DNA from: Cyanobacteria bacterium PR.3.49
GTDB lineage: Bacteria > Cyanobacteriota > Vampirovibrionia > Obscuribacterales > Obscuribacteraceae
Assembly: GCA_013997645.1 (NCBI GenBank)
Contig: PNKB01000027.1
Coordinates: forward strand, 1-38,970
Direction of reading: 5' to 3'
DNA length: 38,970 nt
Under the pieces are notes generated by a model. That model made no database searches. It was not told the DNA's origin and saw only the letters and a list, made by a program, of their open reading frames with translations. The position numbers were made by a program, and so were the translations under genes. Shown piece after piece: positions 13,881-21,897 of this stretch (position 1 is its first letter; each line of letters starts with the position of its first letter).

Positions 13881-16826
13881 GTGACCAGCGATAGACTAAA
13901 AACAGCGCTTCTTTTTCTTGCAATACCAGGCTCCTGCCTGGTAGCCGAATCGCTGGGACTTTTGTCTTTTCAGCTGGCTTTTTGCCCACCGGCTCAGGCA
14001 GCCGACTTTGCCCACGCCAAACAAATTATCGTTCCGGCATCGAGATATAGAAGGCGCTACGATTCGGAAATGCGCGAATCGTCGAGTTATTCTTCCGGCG
14101 GCTCAGGTATGGACAGCGGCTACTACTCATCGGGCGGGCTTGCCCCTGCGCCGATGCCGTACAACATTTCTATGCCTTCCGGCAGCTCTACGCCAAAGTC
14201 TTCCAAAAACGGGCTGATTCCGCCGCCGCCCGCGGTCACTCCTTCTATCATCACACCGCAACTGGGCATGATGTCGCCGATGTCCCAACCGACTGCGATG
14301 ACACCCAAAGTCGGCTTCGAGGCACTCAACACTCCCCAGATGCAAGCGCATGCCCAGGCGATTTCCTCGCAAGTAGCGCACGCCACCGCTCAACTGGACA
14401 ATCTTCTTAAAGAAGGTAAGTTCCCCGAAGCACAAGCGCTGATCAAGAACTACGTAAAAGCTTTTCCGAAAGACAAGGTTCTTAAAAACGAATTTGTTCA
14501 AACGCTCATCTCGCACGGCAAGACATGGGTGGCGTCAAAAGATTTCGACGATGCCATCAAAGCGGCTCGTGAAGCGCTGACCATCGAGCCTTCCAGCACG
14601 ACTGCAACCGTTGCCCTCAATGACTGGCTGAAGAAGAAAGGTGTCGACCACACCAGCGATGCGGCCCGATTGAAGATGGCCGATACATTAGCCAAAGAAG
14701 GCAAAACCAACGAAGCATTAGTTGAATACAGAGCGGCTCTCAAGCTCAAACCGTCAGCGGATGGTCATATCGGCGTAGGTTCGATGCTTTTGAAAGAAGG
14801 AAAGAAAGAAACAGCAAAAGCCGAGTTTCAAAAAGCACTCGAGCTCGATTCCAATTCCGGCTCAGCTCTGCGTCATCTGGGCAGCCTTAGATACACGCAG
14901 GGAGACGTGATAGGAGCCAACAACGATCTGAGTAGAGCTCTTGTGATCAACTCGGAAGACAAGTCTGCTTCAAGAACATTGATAGATCTCTGGCAAAGAC
15001 AGGTGGCGAAAAACCCACGCGATGCCAGCCAGCATTTAGGTCTGGCTCGAGCATATCAACTCTCCGGCGATCTCAAGTCTGCGCAAAACGAGTACAAACA
15101 AGTCGTCAGGTTAGAACCTGAAAACCCGAATTTGCCTGCAGCCAGACAAAGCTTTAAACTCGCTCTTGCCCGCCAGGAAGCGATGAAAGCTTTCCAGGCA
15201 GCGCAAACACTTGATACCGGCGGCGCCATAAGAGAAGCGCACACGAAAATTGTCGAAGCGTCAGGCATTGCTCCCACCGATGTGAAGATCCGCTTGTATG
15301 AAGGGGATCTGGCGACACGACTGGGACTTTACTCACAAGCACATGATGCTTACATGGCAGTGATTCGCGAAGAACCAAAAAATACAGTTGCCGCCAAAAA
15401 ATTGCAGGAGCTGGCTTCAAGAGTTCAATCGACGACGACAATGATGCCTGCGACCGCACCTCAAGCCGGTCTTGCATCCCCGCAAGTAATTTCCTTTTTG
15501 AATCAAAATCAACTTGGCTCTCAACCAGGACTTTTGCAGCAACTTGGATCGCAAGTCCGTGCCGGAGAGTTGCCACCGGCAGCGACACTGCCGCAACCGT
15601 CCGGGGCCGTAGCAGCATCAGCGGCGGCAGCAGCCGCTTCTGCAGCGACAAGCTTGCCCACCGATACGCATGTTTCGAGCCTGGGTGGATTTCTTGGAGC
15701 CTTGAGAGGCTTCCAGCAAACGGAAAAGGACAGACTGCTAAAAGCTGAGGATCAAACTCATAAGGCGCTCGGTTACAGCAAATCCGATTCGCTTGGCTCA
15801 TCAGCGCTCAATCTGCCTCCATTGCCGCCACTGCCGCCAATGCCTTCGGTGTTGACGACTGAAACTGCCGTTTCGGCAGGCGCGTCTGCAACAGCAGCCC
15901 CAGTAGCGGCTGCTCCCACTGCGGCTGCAGCAGAGTCGAGCACCTGGGGTGGAATGGCCATGCAGGCTGCCAGTTCAGCAGCTTCGCGCTTCGGACTGCT
16001 TCCGCAACAGACTAATAGTCCTACAGCCACCGCAACGACAGCCACTCTCGCTTCAGCAGGAGCACCTACACCTGCGCCTGATCTTGCCCAGACCGGACAA
16101 AACTTTCAGCAGAGAATCGGCAGCCTCGAAGAGCAAAATCGTCAATTGCAGCAACAACTTGCTCATGCTCATCATGCATTGAAGTCGATGAAACCAACAG
16201 CCGCCGCCAGTGAAACGGCAAGCACACCGGCAGCTGCGACTGCTCCGACAATAGCAAGCCTGCCGCAGGATCTTTTACCGGCTCCGACAACCGCCGCCAG
16301 TCAGGCACCGCCTGTTAATTTGCTGCCTGAGATTTCACCTGTTCCACAAGCAGCACCTGATTTTATAAAGTCAAAAGCGCAAGCCGTTGCCTTGGATAGT
16401 TTTGCCAATCAGAGCATATCGCCAAGCTCGAACACTGTACCTGCCGTTTATAAAGCAAGCGGGGCAAAGCCATCTTTGCTGCCTGTCGCGACGAACTCAA
16501 ACGGCACTGTGCGTTTCGAACTGGAAGGCGTAGTGCCTTCTCGCACGCAGATCAAACTGAAAGTTGTTTTGAAAAACGACCGCGATTTCCCGATGGAATT
16601 GCCACCAACAGTCGCAGCCAAAATTCAAATGCCGGGCAAGCCCGAGCAAATTGCCAAAGTAGAATTCAAAGGAAAGCAAATCGGCCCGCATGGCGAATTG
16701 CATGGCATCATCAAGGTTCCGGGCGGCGACATGAATGCATCGGCTGACGTCTTCCTGCCCAATTTCCTGCCGCCGTCGGAACAGTATCGCGACGTGCATT
16801 TATCCGTTCCGATCTCGAAGCTCTAG
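13881..16826 (+). CDS. Large exported TPR protein with Ala/Pro-rich low-complexity region
   Basis: About 981 residues from a GTG at 13881. The next in-frame start upstream is ATG 13854, which adds an acidic nine-residue leader atypical for a signal peptide. Residues 1-41 look like a Sec signal peptide (DRLKTALLFLAIPGS, cleavage after PAQA). A Ser/Pro-rich linker precedes at least six TPR-like units, for example LAKEGKTNEALVEYRAALKL, LLKEGKKETAKAEFQKALEL, GDVIGANNDLSRAL and GDLKSAQNEYKQVVRL. Then comes a long Ala/Pro/Thr-rich region with a short coiled coil (about 800-830, QRIGSLEEQNRQLQQQLAH). A C-terminal beta-rich domain of about 110 residues (VRFELEGVVPSRTQIKLKVV) ends the protein. It probably acts as a periplasmic or surface scaffold. 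It has its own promoter (13734-13761) and terminator (16856-16888). Confidence 0.82.
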   Translation: MTSDRLKTALLFLAIPGSCLVAESLGLLSFQLAFCPPAQAADFAHAKQIIVPASRYRRRYDSEMRESSSYSSGGSGMDSGYYSSGGLAPAPMPYNISMPSGSSTPKSSKNGLIPPPPAVTPSIITPQLGMMSPMSQPTAMTPKVGFEALNTPQMQAHAQAISSQVAHATAQLDNLLKEGKFPEAQALIKNYVKAFPKDKVLKNEFVQTLISHGKTWVASKDFDDAIKAAREALTIEPSSTTATVALNDWLKKKGVDHTSDAARLKMADTLAKEGKTNEALVEYRAALKLKPSADGHIGVGSMLLKEGKKETAKAEFQKALELDSNSGSALRHLGSLRYTQGDVIGANNDLSRALVINSEDKSASRTLIDLWQRQVAKNPRDASQHLGLARAYQLSGDLKSAQNEYKQVVRLEPENPNLPAARQSFKLALARQEAMKAFQAAQTLDTGGAIREAHTKIVEASGIAPTDVKIRLYEGDLATRLGLYSQAHDAYMAVIREEPKNTVAAKKLQELASRVQSTTTMMPATAPQAGLASPQVISFLNQNQLGSQPGLLQQLGSQVRAGELPPAATLPQPSGAVAASAAAAAASAATSLPTDTHVSSLGGFLGALRGFQQTEKDRLLKAEDQTHKALGYSKSDSLGSSALNLPPLPPLPPMPSVLTTETAVSAGASATAAPVAAAPTAAAAESSTWGGMAMQAASSAASRFGLLPQQTNSPTATATTATLASAGAPTPAPDLAQTGQNFQQRIGSLEEQNRQLQQQLAHAHHALKSMKPTAAASETASTPAAATAPTIASLPQDLLPAPTTAASQAPPVNLLPEISPVPQAAPDFIKSKAQAVALDSFANQSISPSSNTVPAVYKASGAKPSLLPVATNSNGTVRFELEGVVPSRTQIKLKVVLKNDRDFPMELPPTVAAKIQMPGKPEQIAKVEFKGKQIGPHGELHGIIKVPGGDMNASADVFLPNFLPPSEQYRDVHLSVPISKL

Positions 16827-16855
16827 CCAAATCTCATTCGCATCTCATAAATAGG

Positions 16856-16888
16856 TCCGAGATTCTCCGTCTCGGATTTTGTATTTTT
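16856..16888 (+). terminator. Intrinsic terminator after the TPR protein gene
   Basis: TCCGAGA (16856-16862) pairs with TCTCGGA (16870-16876) around a 7-base loop, followed directly by TTTTGTATTTTT. It begins 30 bases after the TPR gene's stop codon. Confidence 0.85.
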
Positions 16889-17060
16889 GCCCGTTTGCAG
16901 GCACCGGTGCGTAGTCTTCCCACGACTGCCACGTTGTTACCACGTTGGAAATTTACCTTAGGTGTCGAACCCCCGGTTCACTCATATGAAAAACATCCGC
17001 TCTGGCTGGATGGTTGGATTTGGCAACGACACAAAAGTTTCTAACGGAGATGACCCAATA

Positions 17061-18266
17061 ATGGCACGAGAAATTGAAACCACAAGCTTCGAACCTGTTA
17101 GCGTTGAAGTAACCACTCCGGCTTTTGAAGCGTATTCCAGATTCAGAGAAGACTATGAGAATTCCCCAAAATGCGCCGTGCGCAGCAGCATGAGCGACAG
17201 CCAAAGCGGAAGAGTTGGAACGATTTCCGATGCTGCCGTGGACAAAATGGCAGTGGTCTGGCTGGCTGAAAAGTATAAAGAATTGGGACGCGACATTACG
17301 CGTCAAGACATCGAAGATGGCGTCAACTCAGGCTTTGATTCTTTGATGGCGGACAGTGCACTGAAACAGTTTGAAACTATCAAGCGCGCGAAATTCAATC
17401 ACGAAGGTGGTTTCCTTTTAATTGGATCGAAAGAAAAAGATGTTCTCACCGGAAAAGACATAGACAAAACTTTGAAAGGCATCGAGAATCAGCGCCGCTC
17501 TCTTGATCTGGTCGCACCACTCTTTGCCAACAATGGAGAGCTTTTTGATAAATTGGCAGAAGACCATAACGGCAAATGGTCGATCAATTATTGGGATTTG
17601 AAAGACGCCAGAAAAGCCGATGACAGAGCAAAAGCAAAAGGTGATCGACTGTACACCGATGAAGAGCGCCAGGTCATCGACAACCTGTATAAGAAGTGGG
17701 GAAGCTCCGACATGCGCCGCATCGAGCACCGCGGGCAGGGCGACACCATGGGCTGCGACGGGCTTCTCAGCTACGACACTGTAGCCAAAGGCGCCGGTTT
17801 TGCCAATCCGGAAGAGATTCATGTTGCCGCCAATGCACACAGCGAATATCTGGCCGACTTCGTGCAAAACAAGTGTGAAACCGAAGAACAGAACATGAAT
17901 GTCATTCAAGAAGCACGCAGAATGACACGCGAAGATCAGGCAGCCATCGAAGCGAGCATGAATTATTCAGTAAAACCCGGACAAGGATTCGATCGCATAG
18001 CGCGGGACGTTTTGACTCAGCAAAACGGACAAAAACCGCAAGAGTCATCAGTTGTTCAATTCTCGACAGAGATAGCGCAACGCAACGGATATCTGAGCCG
18101 CGAAGAATATGATAAACAGCGCAATCTCAAGCCTGGTCAGTCGGTGAGAATTCACGACGACGAGTGGAAAATGATGCGTCATTTGGATTCGACCATTCGC
18201 ATTCAAGAGTATCTGGATCAAAACCTCAATGCCGAAGTTTTGGATCAGACCCTGCGCGGTCGCTAA
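17061..18266 (+). CDS. Hypothetical protein with EF-hand-like loop and C-terminal LysM-like domain
   Basis: 401 residues from the ATG at 17061, which has GGAGA eleven bases upstream. The same frame is open back to a GTG at 16962, adding 33 residues with no clear features. There is no signal peptide and no membrane helix. D168-x-N-G-x4-N-x2-D179 (DHNGKWSINYWD) has the spacing of a calcium-binding EF-hand loop. A second loop (GCDGLLSYD, about 231-239) is a weaker candidate. Residues 302-364 resemble LysM: YSVKPGQGFDRIARDVL, then VVQFSTEIAQRNGYLS, then LKPGQSVRI. LysM binds peptidoglycan or chitin, but without a signal peptide the export route is unclear. A strong terminator follows at 18299-18324. 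The assignment of both motifs is by pattern only. Confidence 0.75.
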   Translation: MAREIETTSFEPVSVEVTTPAFEAYSRFREDYENSPKCAVRSSMSDSQSGRVGTISDAAVDKMAVVWLAEKYKELGRDITRQDIEDGVNSGFDSLMADSALKQFETIKRAKFNHEGGFLLIGSKEKDVLTGKDIDKTLKGIENQRRSLDLVAPLFANNGELFDKLAEDHNGKWSINYWDLKDARKADDRAKAKGDRLYTDEERQVIDNLYKKWGSSDMRRIEHRGQGDTMGCDGLLSYDTVAKGAGFANPEEIHVAANAHSEYLADFVQNKCETEEQNMNVIQEARRMTREDQAAIEASMNYSVKPGQGFDRIARDVLTQQNGQKPQESSVVQFSTEIAQRNGYLSREEYDKQRNLKPGQSVRIHDDEWKMMRHLDSTIRIQEYLDQNLNAEVLDQTLRGR

Positions 18267-18298
18267 ACCAAAAGGCTTTCTCAACGCATGGAACAAGG

Positions 18299-18324
18299 GG
18301 CGGTGCATCAGCATCGCCTTTTTT
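18299..18324 (+). terminator. Intrinsic terminator after the LysM-like gene
   Basis: GGCGGTGC (18299-18306, using one G-T pair) and GCATCGCC (18311-18318) form an 8-bp stem with loop ATCA, followed by six T. It separates this gene from the convergent metalloprotease gene. Confidence 0.85.
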
Positions 18325-18360
18325 GTTGTCTGCAGAACGTTTGAGTTTCAAAATTCGAAA

Positions 18361-19308
18361 CTACAGAACCCACTGAGTGCGCGATTTGTACAAACGGCGA
18401 ATAGTGTTTTTATCAGCCTGCGAAAGCTGCTCCACGACACGATTCTCGTGCATGATGTCATCTCTGTAGGGCGAATGCGCCTTGATGCCGAGCGCGTGTC
18501 CAAACTCGTGCGCAGTAGCAGCCTTAAGTCTTTCAAGCGTGCTGTTAACGCCCAAGGACAATTCCATCACCACCGGCGGCGTGCGTGGAGTCTTCCCTTC
18601 TTTCAAAGCCTCGGCGATTTTTGCGTACGGTATAGCCTGGGCGCAAGTGTAGCCACCTGTCGATATGCCACCAGGTTCGGTGGCGCCTTCAAAATTCTGA
18701 TTGAAGAAAACTAGTATATTCGCGTCTTTAGGATTGGCAGTGAAATCATAAGAGAAGAGACCTTCTTGTTCCAAGGGTTTCCACATCTCGATGCCGGCGG
18801 CAACTGCCTCACCCATCTCGTCGTTCCAGCCATTCACCTGAGTGAGGGCGGCAAAAGGATTTACTTCAGCGTTTGAAAAACACATCTGTGCAACAGTATG
18901 GACTCGCGTCGCTTTCAATTGTTGAAAGGGCAGAGGCGGCAGCTCCAGTCCAGGACTGATCCAGACCTTAAGAGGCATTTTGCGCGGCTCCCAGCGCACC
19001 CATTGCATGCGCAAATCCGGCTCGCCCGGGTCATACCAGTCACCGGCCGAGGCGCGATTGCCCCTGTCCAGACCGGGAACAAGGTGCATTCCCATTGAGC
19101 CTCCAGAGGTCATCTGCCCGCCGGAATTGCCGCTGTAGCCCACTCCCGGTGTTCCTGTCCGCATCAGTGGTTGAAAACCGGCCTTGGGCAATTTTCGTTT
19201 GATCACCTGAGCATTGGCCGGCTCGAACGGCACGCCCGGCAGGAGTATCGCCAGAGCAAGCACCGGCAGGGCAAACTTTTGAAGTAAAGAAATGAGAGAT
19301 TGCCCCAT
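18361..19308 (-). CDS. Secreted zinc metalloprotease (matrixin/metzincin type)
   Basis: This 315-residue protein starts at an ATG. Residues 1-33 are a Sec signal peptide (LPVLALAILLPGVPFEPANA). The C-terminal catalytic domain has HEFGHALGIKAH at 267-278: zinc ligands H267 and H271, catalytic E268 and third ligand H278. This is HExxHxxGxxxH, one residue longer than the classic metzincin motif. A variant of this form (HxLGxWGHS) is common in bacterial matrixin-like proteins. Met286 in RDDIMHEN is the Met-turn. There is no obvious pro-domain cysteine switch (only two Cys, in MCFSN and YTCAQ). The N-terminal 80 mature residues are Gly-rich and probably flexible. It probably degrades extracellular or envelope proteins. 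It has its own short upstream region and converges with the LysM-like gene. Confidence 0.85.
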   Translation of the reverse strand: MGQSLISLLQKFALPVLALAILLPGVPFEPANAQVIKRKLPKAGFQPLMRTGTPGVGYSGNSGGQMTSGGSMGMHLVPGLDRGNRASAGDWYDPGEPDLRMQWVRWEPRKMPLKVWISPGLELPPLPFQQLKATRVHTVAQMCFSNAEVNPFAALTQVNGWNDEMGEAVAAGIEMWKPLEQEGLFSYDFTANPKDANILVFFNQNFEGATEPGGISTGGYTCAQAIPYAKIAEALKEGKTPRTPPVVMELSLGVNSTLERLKAATAHEFGHALGIKAHSPYRDDIMHENRVVEQLSQADKNTIRRLYKSRTQWVL

Positions 19309-19402
19309 AAACCCGGGATCATTCCAATAAACTGTTTTAAGAGCTTCGAGTAACCTGTTTTATTGTAACGACAACCAGCAAATTCCTGCTGTCGGTCTAA
19401 TA

Positions 19403-19432
19403 TTGAAGTCTAAATTGAAAGAGTTAGATACT
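19403..19432 (+). promoter_or_regulatory. Possible promoter for nagB
   Basis: TTGAAG (19403-19408) and GATACT (19427-19432) are 18 bases apart; TAGATA at 19425-19430 is an alternative -10. The leader would be about 22 bases. The match is moderate. Confidence 0.35.
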
Positions 19433-19460
19433 CCCAGTTCATACCAGGTCAGGAAATACG

Positions 19461-20132
19461 GTGTCCAATTTATATGACGCAATGAGCCTCAATGTGGCGG
19501 AGGCGATTGCCAGGCAGCTAAAAATCAAACCAGACAGCCGGTTCGGTTTGCCCACGGGGCGCTCGCCTGTAGGTTGCTATCAAATTCTCTGCGAGTGGTC
19601 ACAGGCAGGCACGCTCGACTGGTCTCAATGCAAATGCTTCGCGCTCGACGATTACATTGAGGTTGTGGAAGAGCAGTCCTTTCACTATTTTCTAGAGTCG
19701 AATTTATACAGCAAAACCAATTTGCCCAAAGAAAATCGTTTCAGCCCGCGCAATCAAGATGATTACGATGGCGTGATCGCCGATCAAGGAGGGCTGGACC
19801 TTTGCGTTCTCGGGCTGGGCACTAACGGCCACATTGCTTTCAATGAGCCGGGCACACCGCAATTGAGCTGGACTCACTGTCACTGGCTCACTCAGTCGAC
19901 CAGAGAAGCGAATGCGGCAGCCTTCGGTGGCGCCGATAAAGTGCCGACAAGAGCCATTACTATAGGGATTGAAACGATCCTGGCCAGCCGCTCCATCATC
20001 CTCATTGCCAGCGGAGAGAAGAAGAAAACCGCACTCATCAAGGCGCTTTCCGGGGAAGTGACCGCGCAGGTGCCCGCTTCTTTTCTGGCATTGCATCCAC
20101 AGGTGCGGGTCTTTCGCGACTTTGCGCTATAA
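19461..20132 (+). CDS. nagB: Glucosamine-6-phosphate deaminase
   Basis: This 223-residue protein starts at a GTG preceded by AGGAAA. It has the NagB/RpiA/SOL fold motifs: LPTGRSPVGCYQIL (phosphate-binding loop, about residues 29-42), FALDDYIEV (the LDEY-type motif with catalytic Asp) and LGLGTNGHIAFNEPG with the active-site histidine. Then come THCHWLTQSTREANA and AITIGIETILASRSIILIASGEKKK, which are also typical. It converts glucosamine-6-phosphate to fructose-6-phosphate and ammonia in the cytoplasm, feeding amino sugars into glycolysis. It is slightly shorter than the E. coli enzyme (266), mainly at the C-terminus. No nagA or sugar transporter is adjacent. A weak hairpin with a T-run follows its stop. 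Confidence 0.92.
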   Translation: MSNLYDAMSLNVAEAIARQLKIKPDSRFGLPTGRSPVGCYQILCEWSQAGTLDWSQCKCFALDDYIEVVEEQSFHYFLESNLYSKTNLPKENRFSPRNQDDYDGVIADQGGLDLCVLGLGTNGHIAFNEPGTPQLSWTHCHWLTQSTREANAAAFGGADKVPTRAITIGIETILASRSIILIASGEKKKTALIKALSGEVTAQVPASFLALHPQVRVFRDFAL

Positions 20133-20140
20133 ATACAGCA

Positions 20141-20160
20141 GATGCCAGCGGGCATTTTTC
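20141..20160 (+). terminator. Weak intrinsic terminator after nagB
   Basis: ATGCC (20142-20146) and GGCAT (20151-20155) form a 5-bp stem with loop AGCG, followed by TTTTT. The short stem makes partial read-through into the cyclophilin gene likely. Confidence 0.4.
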
Positions 20161-20201
20161 TCAAGCTCCGATTAGAATCATGAGAGAGGGAAATCAGCAT
20201 A

Positions 20202-21041
20202 ATGAAGCCCAAACTCCTTACCGCCCTTTTCTTTCTGGCTCTGTCCAGCGGGTTGCCCGGCGCCTATGCCGAGAAGGCGAACCCCGACATGATCCCGCCG
20301 GACGTCACCTTCCCGTCGCCGAATGCGCCGCAAGCAACAAGCGCCTCAACGAGTTCAGCCGCGGCGGCATCCTCTACGCCGGCAGCTTCAGCCGTGCCTG
20401 AAACGCAGGCACCCGGACAAGGTTCCGCGCCACAACAGCTTAATTTGAATCCTTCTCAAGCAGGTGTTTCGCAACCTCCTCCATCGGCATCACAGGGCAA
20501 TCCGCGCCTGCCGATCGGCCAGAGACCACCTGTTTATCCGGGCGGTGCACCGCCGGCAGCAACATCGAGCGAAACGCGCCCGGATCCAATCTGCGTATTG
20601 GAGACAAACAAAGGCACCATTATGATTCGTCTTTTCCGCAAGCAAGCACCGCGGACAGTGGCACATTTTATGGAAATGGTGCAGAACGGATTTTACAACG
20701 GACTCACCTTCCACCGTGTGGAGCCCGGCTTCGTTATTCAAGGCGGCTGCCCAAACGGTGATGGTTCTGGGCTCTACAGCGATCCCAAAACCGGCAAGCC
20801 GAAAATGTGCCCTCTGGAAACTACGACTCAACTGAGCCACAATGCCCCCGGTGTGGTGGCGATGGCGCGTTTTCCCAAAAATCCCAATTCGGCAAGCTGT
20901 CAGTTTTACATCACGCTTCAGCCGCAGCCCAGGCTCGATCACCAATATTCGATATTCGGCGGCGTGGTGAGCGGCATGGATGCCGTGCAACGAATTCAGA
21001 AGGGCGACAAGATCATGTCCGTCAGCCTGAGAGAGCAATAA
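20202..21041 (+). CDS. Exported cyclophilin-type peptidyl-prolyl isomerase
   Basis: This 279-residue protein starts at an ATG with an upstream GAGAGGGAAA. Residues 1-23 form a signal peptide (LLTALFFLALSSGLPGAYA). Residues 24-125 are a Pro/Ser/Ala-rich linker. The cyclophilin domain is at 130-279: FHRVEPGFVIQGG contains the catalytic Arg region, and VVAMARFPKNPNSASCQFYI and the LDHQYSIFGGVVSGMD block complete the active site. It has a GDGSG insert typical of short bacterial cyclophilins. It catalyses proline isomerisation during folding, here in the periplasm or anchored by its flexible linker. The gene lies between nagB and an unknown gene on the same strand. Confidence 0.92.
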   Translation: MKPKLLTALFFLALSSGLPGAYAEKANPDMIPPDVTFPSPNAPQATSASTSSAAAASSTPAASAVPETQAPGQGSAPQQLNLNPSQAGVSQPPPSASQGNPRLPIGQRPPVYPGGAPPAATSSETRPDPICVLETNKGTIMIRLFRKQAPRTVAHFMEMVQNGFYNGLTFHRVEPGFVIQGGCPNGDGSGLYSDPKTGKPKMCPLETTTQLSHNAPGVVAMARFPKNPNSASCQFYITLQPQPRLDHQYSIFGGVVSGMDAVQRIQKGDKIMSVSLREQ

Positions 21042-21116
21042 TCTTTACAAACCGGCTACAGCTGCGACTTTCAGCTCATAGTGAAATAGTCTCAATGTCC
21101 GCCGAAAGGTGAGAAG

Positions 21117-21866
21117 GTGTATATTAAAAGTACTGTCGCCAGTACTTGCACAGGACCGGACCCACTTAATATGGCTGACCCGCAAGACAAAACAGACGAT
21201 GCAGTTGACTCAGAAAGTGCAGCTGCTGAATTGCTGCCCGGCACAGAAGAACAATCTGCGTCTTTTCTTGCTAATTTGCGCTCGTCATACTCTCCCCGGA
21301 CGACGGGACTGAGCTATTACACCAATGGCTCGCATCGCAACACAAGCAGTTTTCTCAGCCCCACTCCACGCATCGGACTATCCGCATCTTTTGCTTTTGA
21401 CGAAACTACAGCCACCACTCTGGAAGGCGAGAAAATCGAAAGCGAAGTCAGCGAAGTAACGGGGCAAGAGCGACACACCCAAAGATTGAAGACGGGTGAC
21501 ACGCTCAAGCAGCTTCCCGATCAAGAAATTCTCGAGTTCAAAAATGAAGATAGATTGATTATCTACAAATCGCTCGGCTGGATAATGGAAGACGGCAAAG
21601 GCAATGCCATCACTCGGCAAGTCACTCCTTCGCTCGAAAACCCAGCCGACAACTCCACCTTCGGGCTCGACAAAGGCGGAGAGATTATCGCTCAAGCGCT
21701 TGAATTTTCCGGCATTACGACAATCGTCTTCAATAACGGCGATAAGATCATCTTCGATCTCTCAGGAGTTTCTGCCATATCGAGAAAGAAAGATGCAGTC
21801 TACTTGCGCGATCCGATTCGCAAGACGGCAACTTTCAGCTCGCCCTATCGCCGCAGAGCGTTTTAG
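21117..21866 (+). CDS. Hypothetical protein, 249 residues
   Basis: The frame starts at GTG 21117, preceded by AAAGGTGAG four bases away. An alternative ATG at 21171 gives a more natural start (MADPQDKTDD) but lacks a close Shine-Dalgarno. The product is soluble and hydrophilic, with an acidic N-terminal part and a Ser/Thr-rich region around 40-80. Its C-terminal beta-rich domain contains GGEIIAQALEFSGITTIVF and GDKIIFDLSGVSAISRKKDAV. I see no signal peptide or membrane helix and recognise no family. It lies 75 bases downstream of the cyclophilin gene, so the two may be cotranscribed. A perfect palindrome at 21128-21147 spans the first codons if the GTG is used. Confidence 0.7.
   Translation: MYIKSTVASTCTGPDPLNMADPQDKTDDAVDSESAAAELLPGTEEQSASFLANLRSSYSPRTTGLSYYTNGSHRNTSSFLSPTPRIGLSASFAFDETTATTLEGEKIESEVSEVTGQERHTQRLKTGDTLKQLPDQEILEFKNEDRLIIYKSLGWIMEDGKGNAITRQVTPSLENPADNSTFGLDKGGEIIAQALEFSGITTIVFNNGDKIIFDLSGVSAISRKKDAVYLRDPIRKTATFSSPYRRRAF
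21128..21147. repeat. Perfect 8-bp inverted repeat
   Basis: AAGTACTG (21128-21135) and CAGTACTT (21140-21147) are perfect complements with a TCGC spacer. The arms contain the palindrome AGTACT twice. It lies just inside, or just upstream of, the start of the unknown gene, depending on which start is used. The symmetry would suit a dimeric repressor or an mRNA hairpin. Confidence 0.6.
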
Positions 21867-21897
21867 ACTCTGATTTGAATTATGGCTCGGCTTTCGC

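Noticed and set aside
16930-16950. Two copies of CCACGTTG separated by three bases
   Set aside because: The repeat is only eight bases long and lies in an ordinary leader; it could be a chance duplication.
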